64,000 nucleotides of DNA from Erwinia psidii (GCF_003846135.1 NZ_RHHM01000003.1:275047-339046), one strand, 5' to 3'. Positions 18,991 through 30,163 are shown, counted from the first letter of the stretch. The notes: a model not told the origin generated them from the sequence alone. Numbers and translations: made by a program.

Positions 18991-19206
18991 ACCCTGCTAA
19001 TCTGATACGCCCCGCCATCATGCCTTGTGTTGGCGGGCCATACCTGCTGACGAACAACTGCCGCTAATTTGCTCTGCATCAAGAAAAACGGAATGGCAAC
19101 CTGATTCAAAAAGCGGTTGAGTATTTGTTTACCGTTCCCTCGTTATATTCACTTCAGAAAATAAAGCAGTGCCGGACCACTTTCTTTCAATGAGGTTTAA
19201 TATCCC

Positions 19207-19368
19207 ATGACTAACAGATTATCTGTACAGGAAAGCAATATCAGATTATATAGTAAAACACCCCGTAAAAACGTCAGACAACTGGCCTGGATAACCGTAT
19301 TGACCTTCTCAGGCTGCGTGTGGTTTTTTGCGGCAACGGTACTGTTTTTATATTACTGCAACGGCTGA
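19207..19368 (+). CDS. Small single-pass membrane protein
   Basis: A 53-residue protein beginning MTNRLSVQESNIRLY, with a basic stretch (KTPRKNVRQ) and then one hydrophobic helix (LTFSGCVWFFAATVLFLYYC). The positive-inside rule predicts a cytoplasmic N-terminus. GAGG lies 11 nt before the ATG, a loose Shine-Dalgarno. The arrangement recalls YmiA-type miniproteins, but identity is not established. No operon partner. Confidence 0.45.
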   Translation: MTNRLSVQESNIRLYSKTPRKNVRQLAWITVLTFSGCVWFFAATVLFLYYCNG

Positions 19369-20245
19369 AAACGATCCCGCCGCATAATATAATGCCGAAT
19401 GTCGTCAGGTCAGCCTTCCCTAATTTAAGCCGTTACTTGTTCTGATATGCTGTTACGCTGAGTGAAGCTGGTTTACTTTAACGGAGTAAGTTTTAATTAA
19501 ATGTATTTAGTTACTGATTAATGTTATCAATCAGATTTATTCAAGACAGTTATATTCAGCGTGTTATTTGAATTTCCAAAACGGAGAGATATTTTCATCA
19601 GCCTTGCCGGGTCTGCAGATATTTTTCAGCCATTTTCTGTTGTGCTAACAGTGAAACTACCGGTTTCTGTCGCTGCCCTCACCTACAGAGACGTGGGCAT
19701 ACAGACAACAAACCCGCTATCCTCGGCGGACAGGACATTTTCAGCCAGCGGTTAACTCAACCGGCACGTTCATCAGATAACCAGACGCCGTTTTGTCAGT
19801 ATGACAACCTTACCGATACCCTGTTGATCAACCGATGGCGGGTTCTGTTACCCCTACGACCTTAACGGTGCTAACCGGATATAACACCAGTGTACTTCAC
19901 GAAGCGACTACTTATCTTGCAATCGTGTTAACCATGCCGGGAAGAGTATGCTGCTGTCTTTTTTTTACGCTATCGAGAAAATCCTCATCTGTACCATCTG
20001 AATATCTGGCACTGAGCAAAAGTTCTTCTGGCCTTTATTAAACAAAGCCATCAGCCTGCCAGGGACAACCTTGTCCGATAATTTGTACCATGTATTTATC
20101 GTGACCAGATTACTAACATAACGTTATCAAAAAACTTAACATACACATTCAGGTAATATCATCACAACATCGGCTCCACGTGCTGTTTTCGTTTGCCTCT
20201 GACATTGAAAAAATGCTATAAAACGCCATTGCTCAAACAGGATCC
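19369..20245. other. Gene-poor stretch
   Basis: About 880 bases with only short, motif-free frames. The AT-rich part near 20085-20220 probably carries the promoter of the RgpF-like gene. Nothing else is recognised. Confidence 0.45.
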
Positions 20246-21532
20246 ATGGCCATGCCCAGAGTTAAGTCCCTTTCAAAAAAACTGGCTGTAAAACTTTATC
20301 TGGATACTCACTTCACTGTCAGTTCGCTTGCTGAAACTTTCAGAACTAAACGTAAGTCCAACCTCATACATGAAAACAGACAGCCGGCAGAACTGGTTGT
20401 TGTTATGGCATTGTACGAGAAGGGTTTGTTACGTAAAGACGTTGAAAAATTTCTCACTGCATTGAAGAAAAAGGGAGCAATGATTATTGCTGCCAATACC
20501 TCTGCACTGGCTAAAGCGGAAACAGAAAGGGTATCTCATCTTATTGATGTCTACATTGAAAGAGATAATCTTGGCCGTGATTTTGGCAGCTATAAAGAAT
20601 GTTTCGACTATTTTTATCAAAATAAAATAAATCAACACTGCAAACGTCTGATCATCTGCAACGACAGCGTATTTTACAGTACTGATGGTCTGGATGTTTT
20701 TATTGAAGAAATGGTTAAAACCGAAAAAAATGTACTGGGTGCAACTGAAAACCATGATATCGAAAGGCATCTCGGCTCTTTTTTTATCAGTGTCTCAGAA
20801 AAAGTTGTAAACAGTAAAAAGTTTATTGATTACTGGTCAAATTATAAGAAAACCAACGTTCGACCAAAAATAATAAAAAATGGTGAATTAGGTCTATCCA
20901 GAGTGCTTAAATCGCTTAGCTGTGGCGACGATGATTTTGTTTCACTTTACAACGCTCATAGTATTGAAAAGCAGACAACAAACATTCGCGATATTATCAA
21001 ATTAATCAGTCTGATGAGAGATGGCGATGCTTTCTCTGGCTCATCGATAAGCCTTCAGGACAGGTTCTGCGAAAATATAGTGATTGATTCCTATTTCAAA
21101 AAATATATGAAAGGGATCCTGATTCTTAAACATAAAAATTATTACCTTAATGAAGATTACTATAACGACGAAATGGATAACGGTTCTCATTTCATCAGCT
21201 TTCTGGAATGGCTGGATCATTTAGCCGTACCGGGGTCAGAGCCGAGCAAAGATTTGGTTACTGCGTTAAAAAGCGTTTGCATTGAGTTAATTGTCCAGGG
21301 TTCGCAGATACATCTTAATGGACTGGTTTTCAGGAAAATGGGACTGCCTATTATAAAACTTGATCTGTTGTACAGATGCGCTTACAGCATGTTTGACATC
21401 ATCAGGCTTAGTGAATTGATATCGGATGGGCAGGAAGCTGAAGAGTTCAAAAAGATTATCTTTGCAAGACCAGCCGGAAAGAACTTCCATTTTGGTTTTA
21501 AAAAACTCGCATTCAAACACGGTTATATTTAG
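20246..21532 (+). CDS. RgpF-like rhamnan-synthesis family protein
   Basis: A 428-residue soluble protein. The segment ERDNLGRDFGSYKECFDY, followed by RLIICNDSVFYS, is the signature of the RgpF/rhamnan synthesis F family. Members are linked to polysaccharide assembly and often sit with glycosyltransferases. The coding region is more AT-rich than the flagellar genes around it, which suggests horizontal origin. The start is ATG 20246 with AGGA only 3 nt upstream; ATG 20252 (two codons in) has better spacing and may be the true start. A related function with the glycosyltransferase at 21954 is likely. Confidence 0.7.
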   Translation: MAMPRVKSLSKKLAVKLYLDTHFTVSSLAETFRTKRKSNLIHENRQPAELVVVMALYEKGLLRKDVEKFLTALKKKGAMIIAANTSALAKAETERVSHLIDVYIERDNLGRDFGSYKECFDYFYQNKINQHCKRLIICNDSVFYSTDGLDVFIEEMVKTEKNVLGATENHDIERHLGSFFISVSEKVVNSKKFIDYWSNYKKTNVRPKIIKNGELGLSRVLKSLSCGDDDFVSLYNAHSIEKQTTNIRDIIKLISLMRDGDAFSGSSISLQDRFCENIVIDSYFKKYMKGILILKHKNYYLNEDYYNDEMDNGSHFISFLEWLDHLAVPGSEPSKDLVTALKSVCIELIVQGSQIHLNGLVFRKMGLPIIKLDLLYRCAYSMFDIIRLSELISDGQEAEEFKKIIFARPAGKNFHFGFKKLAFKHGYI

Positions 21533-21953
21533 CTGGTAGCAGCAAAACGCTGGTATCATCATGCGTTTTGCTTTTTAGCCATTCGCCACTGCAATTGAGA
21601 TCGGCATCAAAACGATCGCCGATTACACCACTTATCGTCTTCCCCGCCATTGACCGTCACCCGCTTTAGCCACCGCCGTTAATCAGCGTCATCACCTTAC
21701 CTTATTTGGACTTAACCCTGTTACAGCGGCAGGCTGCTACGCCATTGCCAGACCTCACCGTTTGTGATGCCACCTTCTCTCTTCAGAATGCTGTCTGACA
21801 GTGAATACCCCTGCCTCAGGGTAAGACAGAGGTGGGCGAATCCAACAATCGGGCCACTTATGAATGTATTTAATGTTCTGTATGTTAAATCTGTCTTAAG
21901 TTGATATAGTTACGTTACTCTCGTTTTTTTCAACTTTGTTATTGAGCCAAATT
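21533..21953. other. Intergenic stretch without a recognised gene
   Basis: About 420 bases between the RgpF-like gene and the glycosyltransferase. An AT-rich region at 21880-21930 is a plausible promoter for the downstream gene. No gene or structured RNA was recognised. Confidence 0.45.
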
Positions 21954-23222
21954 ATGCCTGATAAACTGTGCACGAACACCACTGAAGAGACCATTGCTTC
22001 AGCGTCTGATCCCTTTGTTGATAAACTACACCAGCTAAGACCAGACATCCCTGCCTCTGATATCAAAAATATGATCCTTAACAGAGAGAAATATTATGCG
22101 AAAAACATTGATGTGGCTGAGTCAGGAATGTGTGCCGTTACACATTTCTTCGATTATGGTTTGAAAGAAGGTCGTGGGTTTTCAGTGCCTGAATTACGCC
22201 ACAAGAAAACATATCCTGACAACCCTTACAGTACAACGATGATTCATTCAGGTTTTCCGAAGACCAGTGGGACAAATCTATATCGGGGGACATTTCCCTA
22301 TGAGAACAAGAAAAATGTAATATTTAACCATATTGACCGCACACTAAAAGAAACCATAGTAAATATATTTTCTTCAGGCGCGATTATTTTAATTCGCCCC
22401 AATTACGATCCTGTTACCATATATATTATGATGCTGTGCAACAGATTAGGGGTGAAGGTTACGCTGGATATTGATGATTTGATGCTCCCGGAATATGTCA
22501 GTTTCCAGGGTGCGGTCAGATCAAGAGACTTTGATGAACTGGATTTAAAAAAAATACTGGACAGGGATTCCTCGTTACTTCTGCTTGCGGACAAAATACT
22601 CTGCTCAACGCCCGAACTTGTTGAGATATACAGCAAGTCCCACAGCAATGTTTCATTGCTAAGAAATAAACTTCCTGTCAGATTTTCTGCAAAATACCAG
22701 AATAAAAACACTGATAATACAGCACCTCTCAGGCTTCTGTATCTTTCAGGAACTAAAACACATGTCATGGATTTTAGCGTAATATCTGGTGTATTAATGA
22801 ACCTCGCCCAGTCCCGCAGGAATAATATTGAAATTACGTTTCTTGGTACGATTGGAAACTATGCCAGAGCCTTTAAGGCGGTTGGTGCAACGGTAAATGA
22901 AAGCGGAGTGGTTGGTTTTGAAAAAATGCTGGAAATAATATCCCGACATGATGTTGTGTTAGTGCCTCTTGAAGAGACGGTTTTCAACAATTCGAAATCT
23001 AATATTAAATTCATTGAGGCTGCCGCAGCGCATGTCCCGGTGATAGCATCACCCGTTCGTGAATTCAGTCAATATATTGTGCATGGGGTGAATGGATGGC
23101 TTTGCAGGACAGCGGATGAATGGCACGATCTTATCTCAGAACTTATTGACAACAGGCACCTGTTGGCTGAAGCAGGCAAACAGGCTTTTCTGACCTTCAG
23201 AGCGGAGTTATCTTATGAATAA
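21954..23222 (+). CDS. GT4-like glycosyltransferase
   Basis: About 422 residues. The C-terminal half has the GT-B pattern: PLRLLYLSGTKTH, ITFLGTIGNY, VLVPLEETVFNNSKSNIKFIEAAAAHVPVIASPV and the late GVNGWL. The N-terminal half includes a VTLDIDDLMLPEY segment, like the C-terminal module of the large transferase near fliC (YELDDYIL). It should transfer an activated sugar to a surface glycan or to flagellin. The start is ATG 21954; an earlier in-frame TTG is less likely. AT-rich like its neighbour. The last 8 nt overlap the next frame. Confidence 0.72.
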   Translation: MPDKLCTNTTEETIASASDPFVDKLHQLRPDIPASDIKNMILNREKYYAKNIDVAESGMCAVTHFFDYGLKEGRGFSVPELRHKKTYPDNPYSTTMIHSGFPKTSGTNLYRGTFPYENKKNVIFNHIDRTLKETIVNIFSSGAIILIRPNYDPVTIYIMMLCNRLGVKVTLDIDDLMLPEYVSFQGAVRSRDFDELDLKKILDRDSSLLLLADKILCSTPELVEIYSKSHSNVSLLRNKLPVRFSAKYQNKNTDNTAPLRLLYLSGTKTHVMDFSVISGVLMNLAQSRRNNIEITFLGTIGNYARAFKAVGATVNESGVVGFEKMLEIISRHDVVLVPLEETVFNNSKSNIKFIEAAAAHVPVIASPVREFSQYIVHGVNGWLCRTADEWHDLISELIDNRHLLAEAGKQAFLTFRAELSYE

Positions 23223-23550
23223 TAATCAATACCCCGTGTTCAGCTTAATCATCCCACCGTCATTAACCGATGAGGTAACCCCCGAAATATTGCGGTGTTT
23301 TTTTTCCGATGTTTACCATCGTGCCAGAATGCAAAAGGAAGCATTATTCATCATCGCCAGGGGAAATAAAGGTGATGCAGTGGACTATATTGACTGCGCC
23401 CTTGAGTTGAGGCCTGACAATGTTTTAATTTATGGCTTAGAAGATGATATCTGGTTTTATGGCGTTGAAAGTCTGAACGATTTGGCAGCAATATCAGCGG
23501 CCACACTCAGGTTGCAGAAACAGACAATATTGCCGGCCGGTGCTTCCTGA
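23215..23550 (+). CDS. Short protein coupled to the glycosyltransferase, probably truncated
   Basis: A 111-residue frame starting at ATG 23215 inside the end of the glycosyltransferase gene, so it is translationally coupled. It opens NNNQYPVFSLIIPP, which resembles the first strand of a GT2-type Rossmann fold, and continues with EALFIIARGNKGDAVDYID. The protein stops soon after. The sequence downstream (to about 24080) has protein-like pieces in shifting frames, so this may be the front of a decayed larger glycosyltransferase. Function unknown. Confidence 0.5.
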   Translation: MNNNQYPVFSLIIPPSLTDEVTPEILRCFFSDVYHRARMQKEALFIIARGNKGDAVDYIDCALELRPDNVLIYGLEDDIWFYGVESLNDLAAISAATLRLQKQTILPAGAS

Positions 23551-24200
23551 AACGGATGTCATTACCCCGGTTCGGCAGGATATTGTCCTGGTGCAAGCGC
23601 CATCGTTGCCCTCTGCCAAAACGTCAATACCATTGATAAAACCCACCACGGTTTTATCGCCACATATAGGGCAAGAGCGGCATCACCGCCTCAGGTCTGG
23701 CGGAGAACCGTATCACTCCATATAAGCAGCGCTGTTTTCGTAGCAGCTGATCCCGATAGTATCGCCTGACAGCCGGAACACGGTGGTTACCGGATGGTTT
23801 ACCCGGTTTACGATTGCTGGATGACGGAAAATGATGAGGCGTGGCCAAACATCATCATGGCCGAACTGAATGACGTTGCCCCCCCCTGGCGCAGGAAAAA
23901 ACGCATAACGTGGATAGCGAGCTCAGGCCGCGGGAATTTCAGATTCATGTCGCAAATAACAGGCGCATCAGATCAACAGCGCGCCTACAGTCTGCTTGAA
24001 TTACCAGATGCCATAAATGCTAATATAATGATATCGTTGAATAATTACAGATTATCGAATATGCATTCAGACTGTTCAGATTAAAAGGTAGTCAGTGAAT
24101 TTTGCATAGAAACACAATAAAATATTTTTAGCGTGTTTATATAACAAGGAGAGACAAGCCGTGTTTGATCCGTCCACGCGCCGGTTTTTTGTACCTGCCA
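23551..24200. other. Decayed sequence after the coupled fragment
   Basis: No intact gene. A plus-strand frame at 23794-24084 (start MVYPVYDCWMTENDEAWPN) looks protein-like but has no start signal. It may be the broken continuation of the 23215 gene. Confidence 0.35.
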
Positions 24201-24440
24201 TTAAGAGCCGGGCGTTGCCGGCCATGTGATGTCAGCTGTCATTGAGGTGTCAACACGCTTCAACAGAACGAGGTATTTCTTCCATTCCGTCAATTTAGCC
24301 GCTTCGTCATCTGTTGCAATATCGAGATCGACCGCATCCTGTCGTCACTCAATTTCAGCCCTGGCGCTATTCATTAACGCTGTTTTGTTGAGAAGCGAGC
24401 GATATCAGTTGCTTTTTGCTAAGAGCAGCCCGTTCGAACC
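24201..24440 (-). pseudogene. tfa: Phage tail-fibre assembly protein relic
   Basis: Read on the minus strand, the frame gives [18 protein letters not shown], then [16 protein letters not shown] and a tail [10 protein letters not shown] ending in TAA at 24203-24201. This is the conserved C-terminus of tail-fibre assembly chaperones. At least two in-frame stops lie upstream, one of them where a Trp is expected, and the N-terminus is gone. It is non-functional prophage debris. Confidence 0.75.
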
Positions 24441-24600
24441 AGACAGGACAACCATCAGCAGCATCCAGCCTCTGCTCTTACAATGGTGTCTGCTTGCGGT
24501 ATCTGGCTGTTTATTCATCTGTCGCTAATACATTACGTTTCATCATTATATCTGCCATCATCTTTCCAGGCTTCAGAAATAAGGTAAGCAGTGATGGAAA

Positions 24601-24820
24601 AAAGAAGCCCTACCAGTCCAGGCATACTTATGCATGCTGGTCACTGTCAGCTGGTGCCAGGCCAGACCATGTTCCCAGTCAGACAGGGCACGCTGATGCA
24701 CAAATAGTGTACCGGATATGGCACCTGGATGGAGGAGAACTGCACCCAGCAACTGACGTTGATGAACGCCAAATTAAACGAGTTTGTGCTACAGGCGTGC
24801 TACGACAAGGAGGCTATGCA
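24601..24820 (+). pseudogene. Phage integrase (tyrosine recombinase) C-terminal relic
   Basis: The plus strand encodes KKPYQSRHTYACWSLSAGA followed by GHADAQIVYRIW. These are the HxxR helix, the downstream GH residues and the nucleophile Tyr region of a tyrosine recombinase. After that a frameshift is needed to recover the usual tail (WMEENCTQQLTLMNAKLNEF). The catalytic domain's start is missing. Together with the tail-fibre relic it marks an ancient prophage between the glycan genes and fliE. Confidence 0.75.
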
Positions 24821-24852
24821 GTTATATTTTATTTATTCAATAGGTTAACAAA

Positions 24853-25164
24853 CTAGACCTGCATATTCATAATGTCGGTGTAGGCACTGACCAGCTTGTT
24901 ACGCACCTGGATACCCATCTGCATCGACACGGATGATTTCTGCATATCCACCATCACGTCATTCAAATTGACACCTGTTTTGCCCATTTCGAAATCCTGC
25001 GCCTGAGTGCGCGCCTCATTCTGTGTGTCACTGATTTTATTCAGCGCCGCCTTCAGCTCATCGGCAAAGTCAGCCTGGCTGCTTGCGTCAGTGCTCTTGC
25101 CACTGGCCTGAGCAGCGGCGGTTTGCAGCTGCTGCATCACACTCTCAATACCCTGAATTGCCAT
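24853..25164 (-). CDS. fliE: Flagellar hook-basal body protein FliE
   Basis: A 103-residue protein starting [14 protein letters not shown], with the conserved C-terminal [17 protein letters not shown] and [15 protein letters not shown]. FliE joins the MS ring to the proximal rod and is an export substrate of the apparatus below. The start is ATG 25164, with GGAG 6 nt upstream. It is divergent from fliF, as in E. coli and Salmonella. Confidence 0.95.
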   Translation of the reverse strand: MAIQGIESVMQQLQTAAAQASGKSTDASSQADFADELKAALNKISDTQNEARTQAQDFEMGKTGVNLNDVMVDMQKSSVSMQMGIQVRNKLVSAYTDIMNMQV

Positions 25165-25403
25165 CGTCTTCTCCGGTTGTTTTACAACGGTTATTTTCAC
25201 TGCTGCAAAACTTAACACAGAGTCAACCGGACAAAGCCCCTAAATGAGAGCAAAAATTATGGCTTATCCACCCATCGAATTTCCTGTTTAAGAAAATAAT
25301 GGCAGGTATCAGAAGTGAAAATTTTTTGTAAGTCGCCCAGGGAGTCAGTTTTGTTACGACACTACACGAAACAGTCCGGTCAACTGTCAGGCAGGAAAGA
25401 GTC

Positions 25404-27110
25404 ATGAATGCAACTGTCACGCAGGATCAACCAGAGAAAAAAGGCCTGAACGACCTTTTCGCTCGCCTTCGCGCTAATCCTCGTATCCCGATGATCATTG
25501 CAGCGGCGGCGGCGATTGCTATCGTCATCGCCCTGGTATTGTGGGCAAGACAGCCAGACTACCGTGTGCTGTACAGCAACCTCAGCGATGAGGACGGCGG
25601 CGCGGTTATTACGCAACTGACCCAGATGAACATTCCCTACCAGTTTGACGAAAAGAGCGGCGCCATTACCGTACCCGCAGAAAAAGTCTACGAACTGCGC
25701 CTGCGCCTCGCCCAACAGGGGCTGCCAAAAGGTGGCGCGGTGGGCTTTGAACTGCTGGATCAGGAGAAGTTTGGTATCAGTCAGTTCAGTGAACAGGTGA
25801 ATTATCAGCGTGCTCTGGAAGGTGAACTTTCACGTACCATCGAAACGTTAGGACCGGTAAAAAACGTTCGTGTACATCTCGCCATGCCGAAACCAACCCT
25901 GTTTGTACGCGAGCAGAAATCACCTACCGCTTCGGTCACGCTGAACCTGCAACCCGGCCGTGCCCTTGACCTGGGCCAGGTCAGTGCCATCGTGCACATG
26001 GTGTCCAGCAGCGTTGCCGGTTTGCCACCTGGAAATGTGACCATCGTTGACCAGGCCGGTCACCTGCTAACCCAGTCCGATAATGCCGGCCGCGACCTGA
26101 ATGATGCACAGCTGAAATACGCTAACGATGTGGAAAGCCGCTATCAGCAACGTATTGAGGCGATCCTCAATCCCATCGTTGGCAACGGTAACGTTCATGC
26201 CCAGGTGACCGCACAGATCGACTTTAACAGCCGTGAACAGACTGACGAAAAATATCAGCCTAACAGCGATCCTGCGAATCAGGCTATCCGTTCACGTCAG
26301 ACCAATAACAACGAACAGATTGGCGGCCAGTCTCAGGGTGGTGTTCCCGGAGCGCTCTCCAACCAGCCGGCACCGGCTAACAGTGCGCCCGTCACTACGC
26401 CAAATAACAACAATAACAATCAGGCGAATGGTAACACGGCGAATAACAACGCTAACCAGAATAACAATACCAAGAGCAATGTCCCGTCCAATACCAGTAA
26501 CGCCAATACCACCAACTATGAAGTCGACCGCACCATTCTTCATACCAAAATGAATGTGGGAGAAGTCCAGCGTCTGTCGGTTGCCGTCGTGGTTAACTAT
26601 AAAGCGGACGCGGCCGGAAAACCGATTGCACTGAGCGATGCCCAGATTAAACAGATTGAGAACCTGACACGCGAAGCAATGGGCTTTTCTGATAAACGCG
26701 GTGACAGCCTTAACGTGGTCAACTCGCCGTTTAACGACACAGCCGAAACCGGTGGCGACCTGCCTTTCTGGCAGCAGCAGTCGTTTATTGATGAGCTGAT
26801 GCAGGCCGGACGCTGGCTGTTGGTGCTGATTGTCGCCTGGGTACTTTACCGCAAGCTGGTTCGTCCACAGCTGCGTCGTAAAGCAGAGCAGGATAAAGCG
26901 ATCGCGGAAGCAATGACACTCTCCCAGCAGAGTCGTGACACAGAAAATGATGCGGTTTCCGTCAAGCTGTCAAAAGATGAGCAAGATCAGGAACGTAAAT
27001 CTCAGCACCGCATGAGTGCTGAGGTAATGAGTCAACGTATTCGTGAGATGTCGGAAAACGACCCACGCGTGGTGGCTCTGGTCATTCGCCAGTGGATGAA
27101 GGATGAATAA
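25404..27110 (+). CDS. fliF: Flagellar MS-ring protein
   Basis: A 568-residue membrane protein. The N-terminal TM ([20 protein letters not shown]) is followed by ring-building motifs [15 protein letters not shown] and [22 protein letters not shown]-terminal TM ([13 protein letters not shown]) precedes the FliG-binding tail ending [13 protein letters not shown]. Between them, residues about 310-365 form an Asn-rich linker. It builds the MS ring, base of the rotor and export gate. GGAAAGA precedes the ATG. First gene of fliFGHIJK; its TAA overlaps the fliG ATG. Confidence 0.97.
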   Translation: MNATVTQDQPEKKGLNDLFARLRANPRIPMIIAAAAAIAIVIALVLWARQPDYRVLYSNLSDEDGGAVITQLTQMNIPYQFDEKSGAITVPAEKVYELRLRLAQQGLPKGGAVGFELLDQEKFGISQFSEQVNYQRALEGELSRTIETLGPVKNVRVHLAMPKPTLFVREQKSPTASVTLNLQPGRALDLGQVSAIVHMVSSSVAGLPPGNVTIVDQAGHLLTQSDNAGRDLNDAQLKYANDVESRYQQRIEAILNPIVGNGNVHAQVTAQIDFNSREQTDEKYQPNSDPANQAIRSRQTNNNEQIGGQSQGGVPGALSNQPAPANSAPVTTPNNNNNNQANGNTANNNANQNNNTKSNVPSNTSNANTTNYEVDRTILHTKMNVGEVQRLSVAVVVNYKADAAGKPIALSDAQIKQIENLTREAMGFSDKRGDSLNVVNSPFNDTAETGGDLPFWQQQSFIDELMQAGRWLLVLIVAWVLYRKLVRPQLRRKAEQDKAIAEAMTLSQQSRDTENDAVSVKLSKDEQDQERKSQHRMSAEVMSQRIREMSENDPRVVALVIRQWMKDE

Positions 27111-28102
27111 TGAGTATGAATGGTACTGAAAAAAGCGCCATCCTGATGATGACGATTGGCGAAGACCGCGCCGCGGAGGTATTCAAACACCTCAACACCC
27201 GTGAAGTGCAGCACCTGAGTGCTGCCATTTCTAATATGCGACAGGTTTCCCATAAGCAGCTGACTGAAGTGCTGCGTGAATTTGAAGTCGACGCCGAGCA
27301 GTTTGCCGCCCTGAGCGTCAATTCCAATGATTATCTCCGCAGCGTGCTGGTGAAAGCGCTGGGTGAAGAGCGCGCCTCCAGCCTGCTGGAAGACATTCTC
27401 GAAACCCGCGAAACCACCAGTGGCATGGAGACGCTGAACTTTATGGAACCGCAGGCAGCGGCCGATCTGATCCGCGACGAACATCCGCAGATCATCGCCA
27501 CCATCCTGGTTCATCTCAAGCGTGCTCAGGCGGCGGATATTCTGGCTCAATTCGACGAGCGTCTGCGTCACGATGTCATGCTGCGTATTGCCACCTTCGG
27601 CGGCGTACAGCCTGCCGCGCTGGCAGAACTGACCGAGGTGCTCAACGGCCTGCTCGATGGTCAGAACCTCAAAAGGGCGAAGATGGGCGGCGTGAGAACC
27701 GCAGCGGAAATCATCAACCTGATGAAAACTCAGCAGGAAGAAGCGGTTATCGAAGCAGTACGCGAGTTCGACGGCGAACTGGCACAGAAAATTATCGACG
27801 AGATGTTCCTGTTCGAAAACCTGGTGGATGTCGACGACCGCAGTATTCAGCGTCTGTTGCAGGAAGTGGAGTCCGAATCGCTGCTGGTCGCCCTCAAAGG
27901 ATCCGAGCAGCCGCTACGCGAGAAGTTCCTGCGCAACATGTCGCAGCGTGCGGCAGATATTCTGCGCGACGACCTCGCAAACCGTGGGCCAATGCGTATG
28001 TCTGCGGTAGAAAACGAGCAGAAAGCCATTCTGTTGATCGTCCGCCGTCTGGCCGAAAGCGGCGAGATGGTGATTGGCGGCGGCGAGGAACAGTATGTCT
28101 GA
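27110..28102 (+). CDS. fliG: Flagellar motor switch protein FliG
   Basis: A 330-residue C-ring protein. It starts [18 protein letters not shown], carries the EHPQ motif at about residue 124 and the charged torque helix region ([19 protein letters not shown]) in the C-terminal domain. FliG couples MotA/B to rotation and takes part in switching. Its start overlaps the fliF stop by one base and its end overlaps fliH by 8 nt. Confidence 0.97.
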   Translation: MSMNGTEKSAILMMTIGEDRAAEVFKHLNTREVQHLSAAISNMRQVSHKQLTEVLREFEVDAEQFAALSVNSNDYLRSVLVKALGEERASSLLEDILETRETTSGMETLNFMEPQAAADLIRDEHPQIIATILVHLKRAQAADILAQFDERLRHDVMLRIATFGGVQPAALAELTEVLNGLLDGQNLKRAKMGGVRTAAEIINLMKTQQEEAVIEAVREFDGELAQKIIDEMFLFENLVDVDDRSIQRLLQEVESESLLVALKGSEQPLREKFLRNMSQRAADILRDDLANRGPMRMSAVENEQKAILLIVRRLAESGEMVIGGGEEQYV

Positions 28103-28787
28103 TAATGCATCAATGCCCTGGCAACGCTGGCTGCCCAATGATCTGGGGCAGCTGAATAAGCCGCTGATCGAAATACCGGTCGAGCCAGATGAAGTGCCAG
28201 ACGATCACATCAACCAGCAGCAGTTTGAGCTGGAACAGTTGCAGACGCAGGTGCGTAATGAAGCACAGGGCCTGGGCTATGCAGAAGGACAGCAGAAAGG
28301 ATACGGTGAAGGTCAGAAAGCGGGTTATGAGGCCGGATTTCAGCAGGGGCTGGAAGATGCGCAACAGCAGCAGGCCCCCTTGCAGGCGCGGATGCAGCAG
28401 CTGGTTTCTGAATTTAACCAAACCCTGGAAGCGCTTGACAGCGTGATCGCCGCCCGCCTGATGCAAATGGCGCTGGAAGTCGCCCGCCAGATCATAGGCC
28501 AGGCACCGCACGTTGATGGCACCGCCCTGCTCCGGCAGATTCAGGGGATGATTCAGCAGGAGCCGATGTTCAGTGGTAAGCCTACGCTGCGCGTCCATCC
28601 CGACGATCTGCCCCGTGTTGAGCAAAACCTGGGGGCGACGCTCAGCCTGCATAACTGGCGGCTGGTTGCCGACAGCACTATCCATCCGGGTGGCTGTAAA
28701 GTCAGTGCAGAAGATGGCGATCTGGATGCCAGTATTGCCACCCGCTGGCATGAGCTTTGCCGCCTGGCGGCACCGGGAGAACTGTAA
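28095..28787 (+). CDS. fliH: Flagellar export ATPase regulator FliH
   Basis: About 230 residues, starting [18 protein letters not shown] Glu/Gln-rich coiled segment contains GxxxG repeats ([20 protein letters not shown]), the hallmark of FliH. The C-terminal domain binds FliI. FliH acts as the peripheral stalk of the export ATPase. The ATG lies inside the end of fliG, as in E. coli, and its TAA overlaps the fliI ATG. Confidence 0.95.
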   Translation: MSDNASMPWQRWLPNDLGQLNKPLIEIPVEPDEVPDDHINQQQFELEQLQTQVRNEAQGLGYAEGQQKGYGEGQKAGYEAGFQQGLEDAQQQQAPLQARMQQLVSEFNQTLEALDSVIAARLMQMALEVARQIIGQAPHVDGTALLRQIQGMIQQEPMFSGKPTLRVHPDDLPRVEQNLGATLSLHNWRLVADSTIHPGGCKVSAEDGDLDASIATRWHELCRLAAPGEL

Positions 28788-30148
28788 TGACCACCCGCCT
28801 TTCACGCTGGCTGGGCGCGCTTGACGCCTTCGAACGCCGTCTTGGTCAGTTGCCGGAAGCGCGCCGCTATGGCCGACTGACGCGTGCGACCGGTCTGGTG
28901 CTGGAAGCAACCGGTCTGCAACTGCCGCTCGGTGCTACCTGTGTTATCGAACGTGCCGACGCCAACGGTGTTACCGAAGTGGAAAGTGAAGTGGTGGGCT
29001 TTAATGGTCAGAAACTGTTTCTGATGCCCCTGGAAGAAGTTGAAGGGATTTTACCCGGCGCACGCGTCTACGCGCGCGTCGTGGGTGACAATCAACAAAG
29101 TGGTAAACAGCTGATGCTTGGCCCGGAGTTGCTGGGTCGCGTACTGGATGGCAGCGGTCGCCCGCTGGACGGTCTGCCCTCACCGGAGACCGGCTATCGG
29201 GCACCACTGATTACCCCACCCTTCAATCCGCTACAGCGCACGCCCATCACCGATGTACTTGATACCGGCGTCAGGGCCATCAACGCTCTGCTGACCGTCG
29301 GGCGAGGCCAGCGTATGGGGCTGTTTGCCGGTTCCGGCGTTGGTAAAAGTGTGCTGCTGGGAATGATGGCCCGCTACACTAAAGCTGATGTCATTGTGGT
29401 CGGTCTGATCGGTGAACGTGGACGTGAAGTAAAAGACTTTATTGAAAATATTCTTGGCAGTGAAGGCCGTGCTCGCGCGGTGGTGATCGCAGCACCTGCC
29501 GATGTCTCGCCGCTGCTGCGTATGCAGGGTGCCGCTTACGCCACCCGTATTGCGGAAGATTTCCGCGATCGCGGTCAGCATGTGTTGCTTATTATGGATT
29601 CACTGACCCGCTACGCGATGGCACAACGTGAAATTGCACTGGCAATCGGTGAGCCACCGGCGACCAAAGGCTATCCACCGTCGGTTTTTGCCAAACTGCC
29701 CGCGCTGGTGGAACGTGCCGGAAACGGCATTGATGGTGGCGGTTCCATCACCGCCTTTTATACCGTTCTCACCGAGGGCGATGACCAGCAGGACCCGATT
29801 GCCGACTCCGCGCGCGCGATCCTCGATGGTCATATTGTGCTCTCGCGCCGTCTGGCTGAGTCGGGCCATTATCCGGCCATTGATATTGAAGCTTCGATCA
29901 GTCGCGTAATGGCACATCTGATCGATGAAAAACATTATGCACGGGTGCGCCAGTTCAAGCAGCTGCTGTCAAGCTATCAGCGCAACCGCGATCTGGTCAG
30001 CGTCGGAGCCTATGCCGCAGGCAGCGATCCGATGCTGGATAAAGCGATCAAGCTCTACCCTGAACTGGAGACTTTCCTGCAACAGGGCATGTTTGAACGC
30101 AGTACCTTCGATGATGCCTGCCTGCATTTACAGGCCATTTTCGGTTAA
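28787..30148 (+). CDS. fliI: Flagellum-specific export ATPase
   Basis: A 453-residue F1-beta-like ATPase starting [19 protein letters not shown]. Walker [12 protein letters not shown] is at about residues 178-188, the catalytic Glu motif [10 protein letters not shown] follows, and Walker B appears as [11 protein letters not shown]. It energises unfolding and delivery of export substrates at the cytoplasmic face. Start chosen at 28787 (TAATG overlap with fliH). Complete length. Confidence 0.97.
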   Translation: MTTRLSRWLGALDAFERRLGQLPEARRYGRLTRATGLVLEATGLQLPLGATCVIERADANGVTEVESEVVGFNGQKLFLMPLEEVEGILPGARVYARVVGDNQQSGKQLMLGPELLGRVLDGSGRPLDGLPSPETGYRAPLITPPFNPLQRTPITDVLDTGVRAINALLTVGRGQRMGLFAGSGVGKSVLLGMMARYTKADVIVVGLIGERGREVKDFIENILGSEGRARAVVIAAPADVSPLLRMQGAAYATRIAEDFRDRGQHVLLIMDSLTRYAMAQREIALAIGEPPATKGYPPSVFAKLPALVERAGNGIDGGGSITAFYTVLTEGDDQQDPIADSARAILDGHIVLSRRLAESGHYPAIDIEASISRVMAHLIDEKHYARVRQFKQLLSSYQRNRDLVSVGAYAAGSDPMLDKAIKLYPELETFLQQGMFERSTFDDACLHLQAIFG

Positions 30149-30163
30149 CCGTGGGAGTTGAGC

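Noticed and set aside
28110..28910. 266-codon minus-strand frame over fliH/fliI
   Set aside because: Shadow of fliH and fliI, which overlap exactly as in other enterobacteria.
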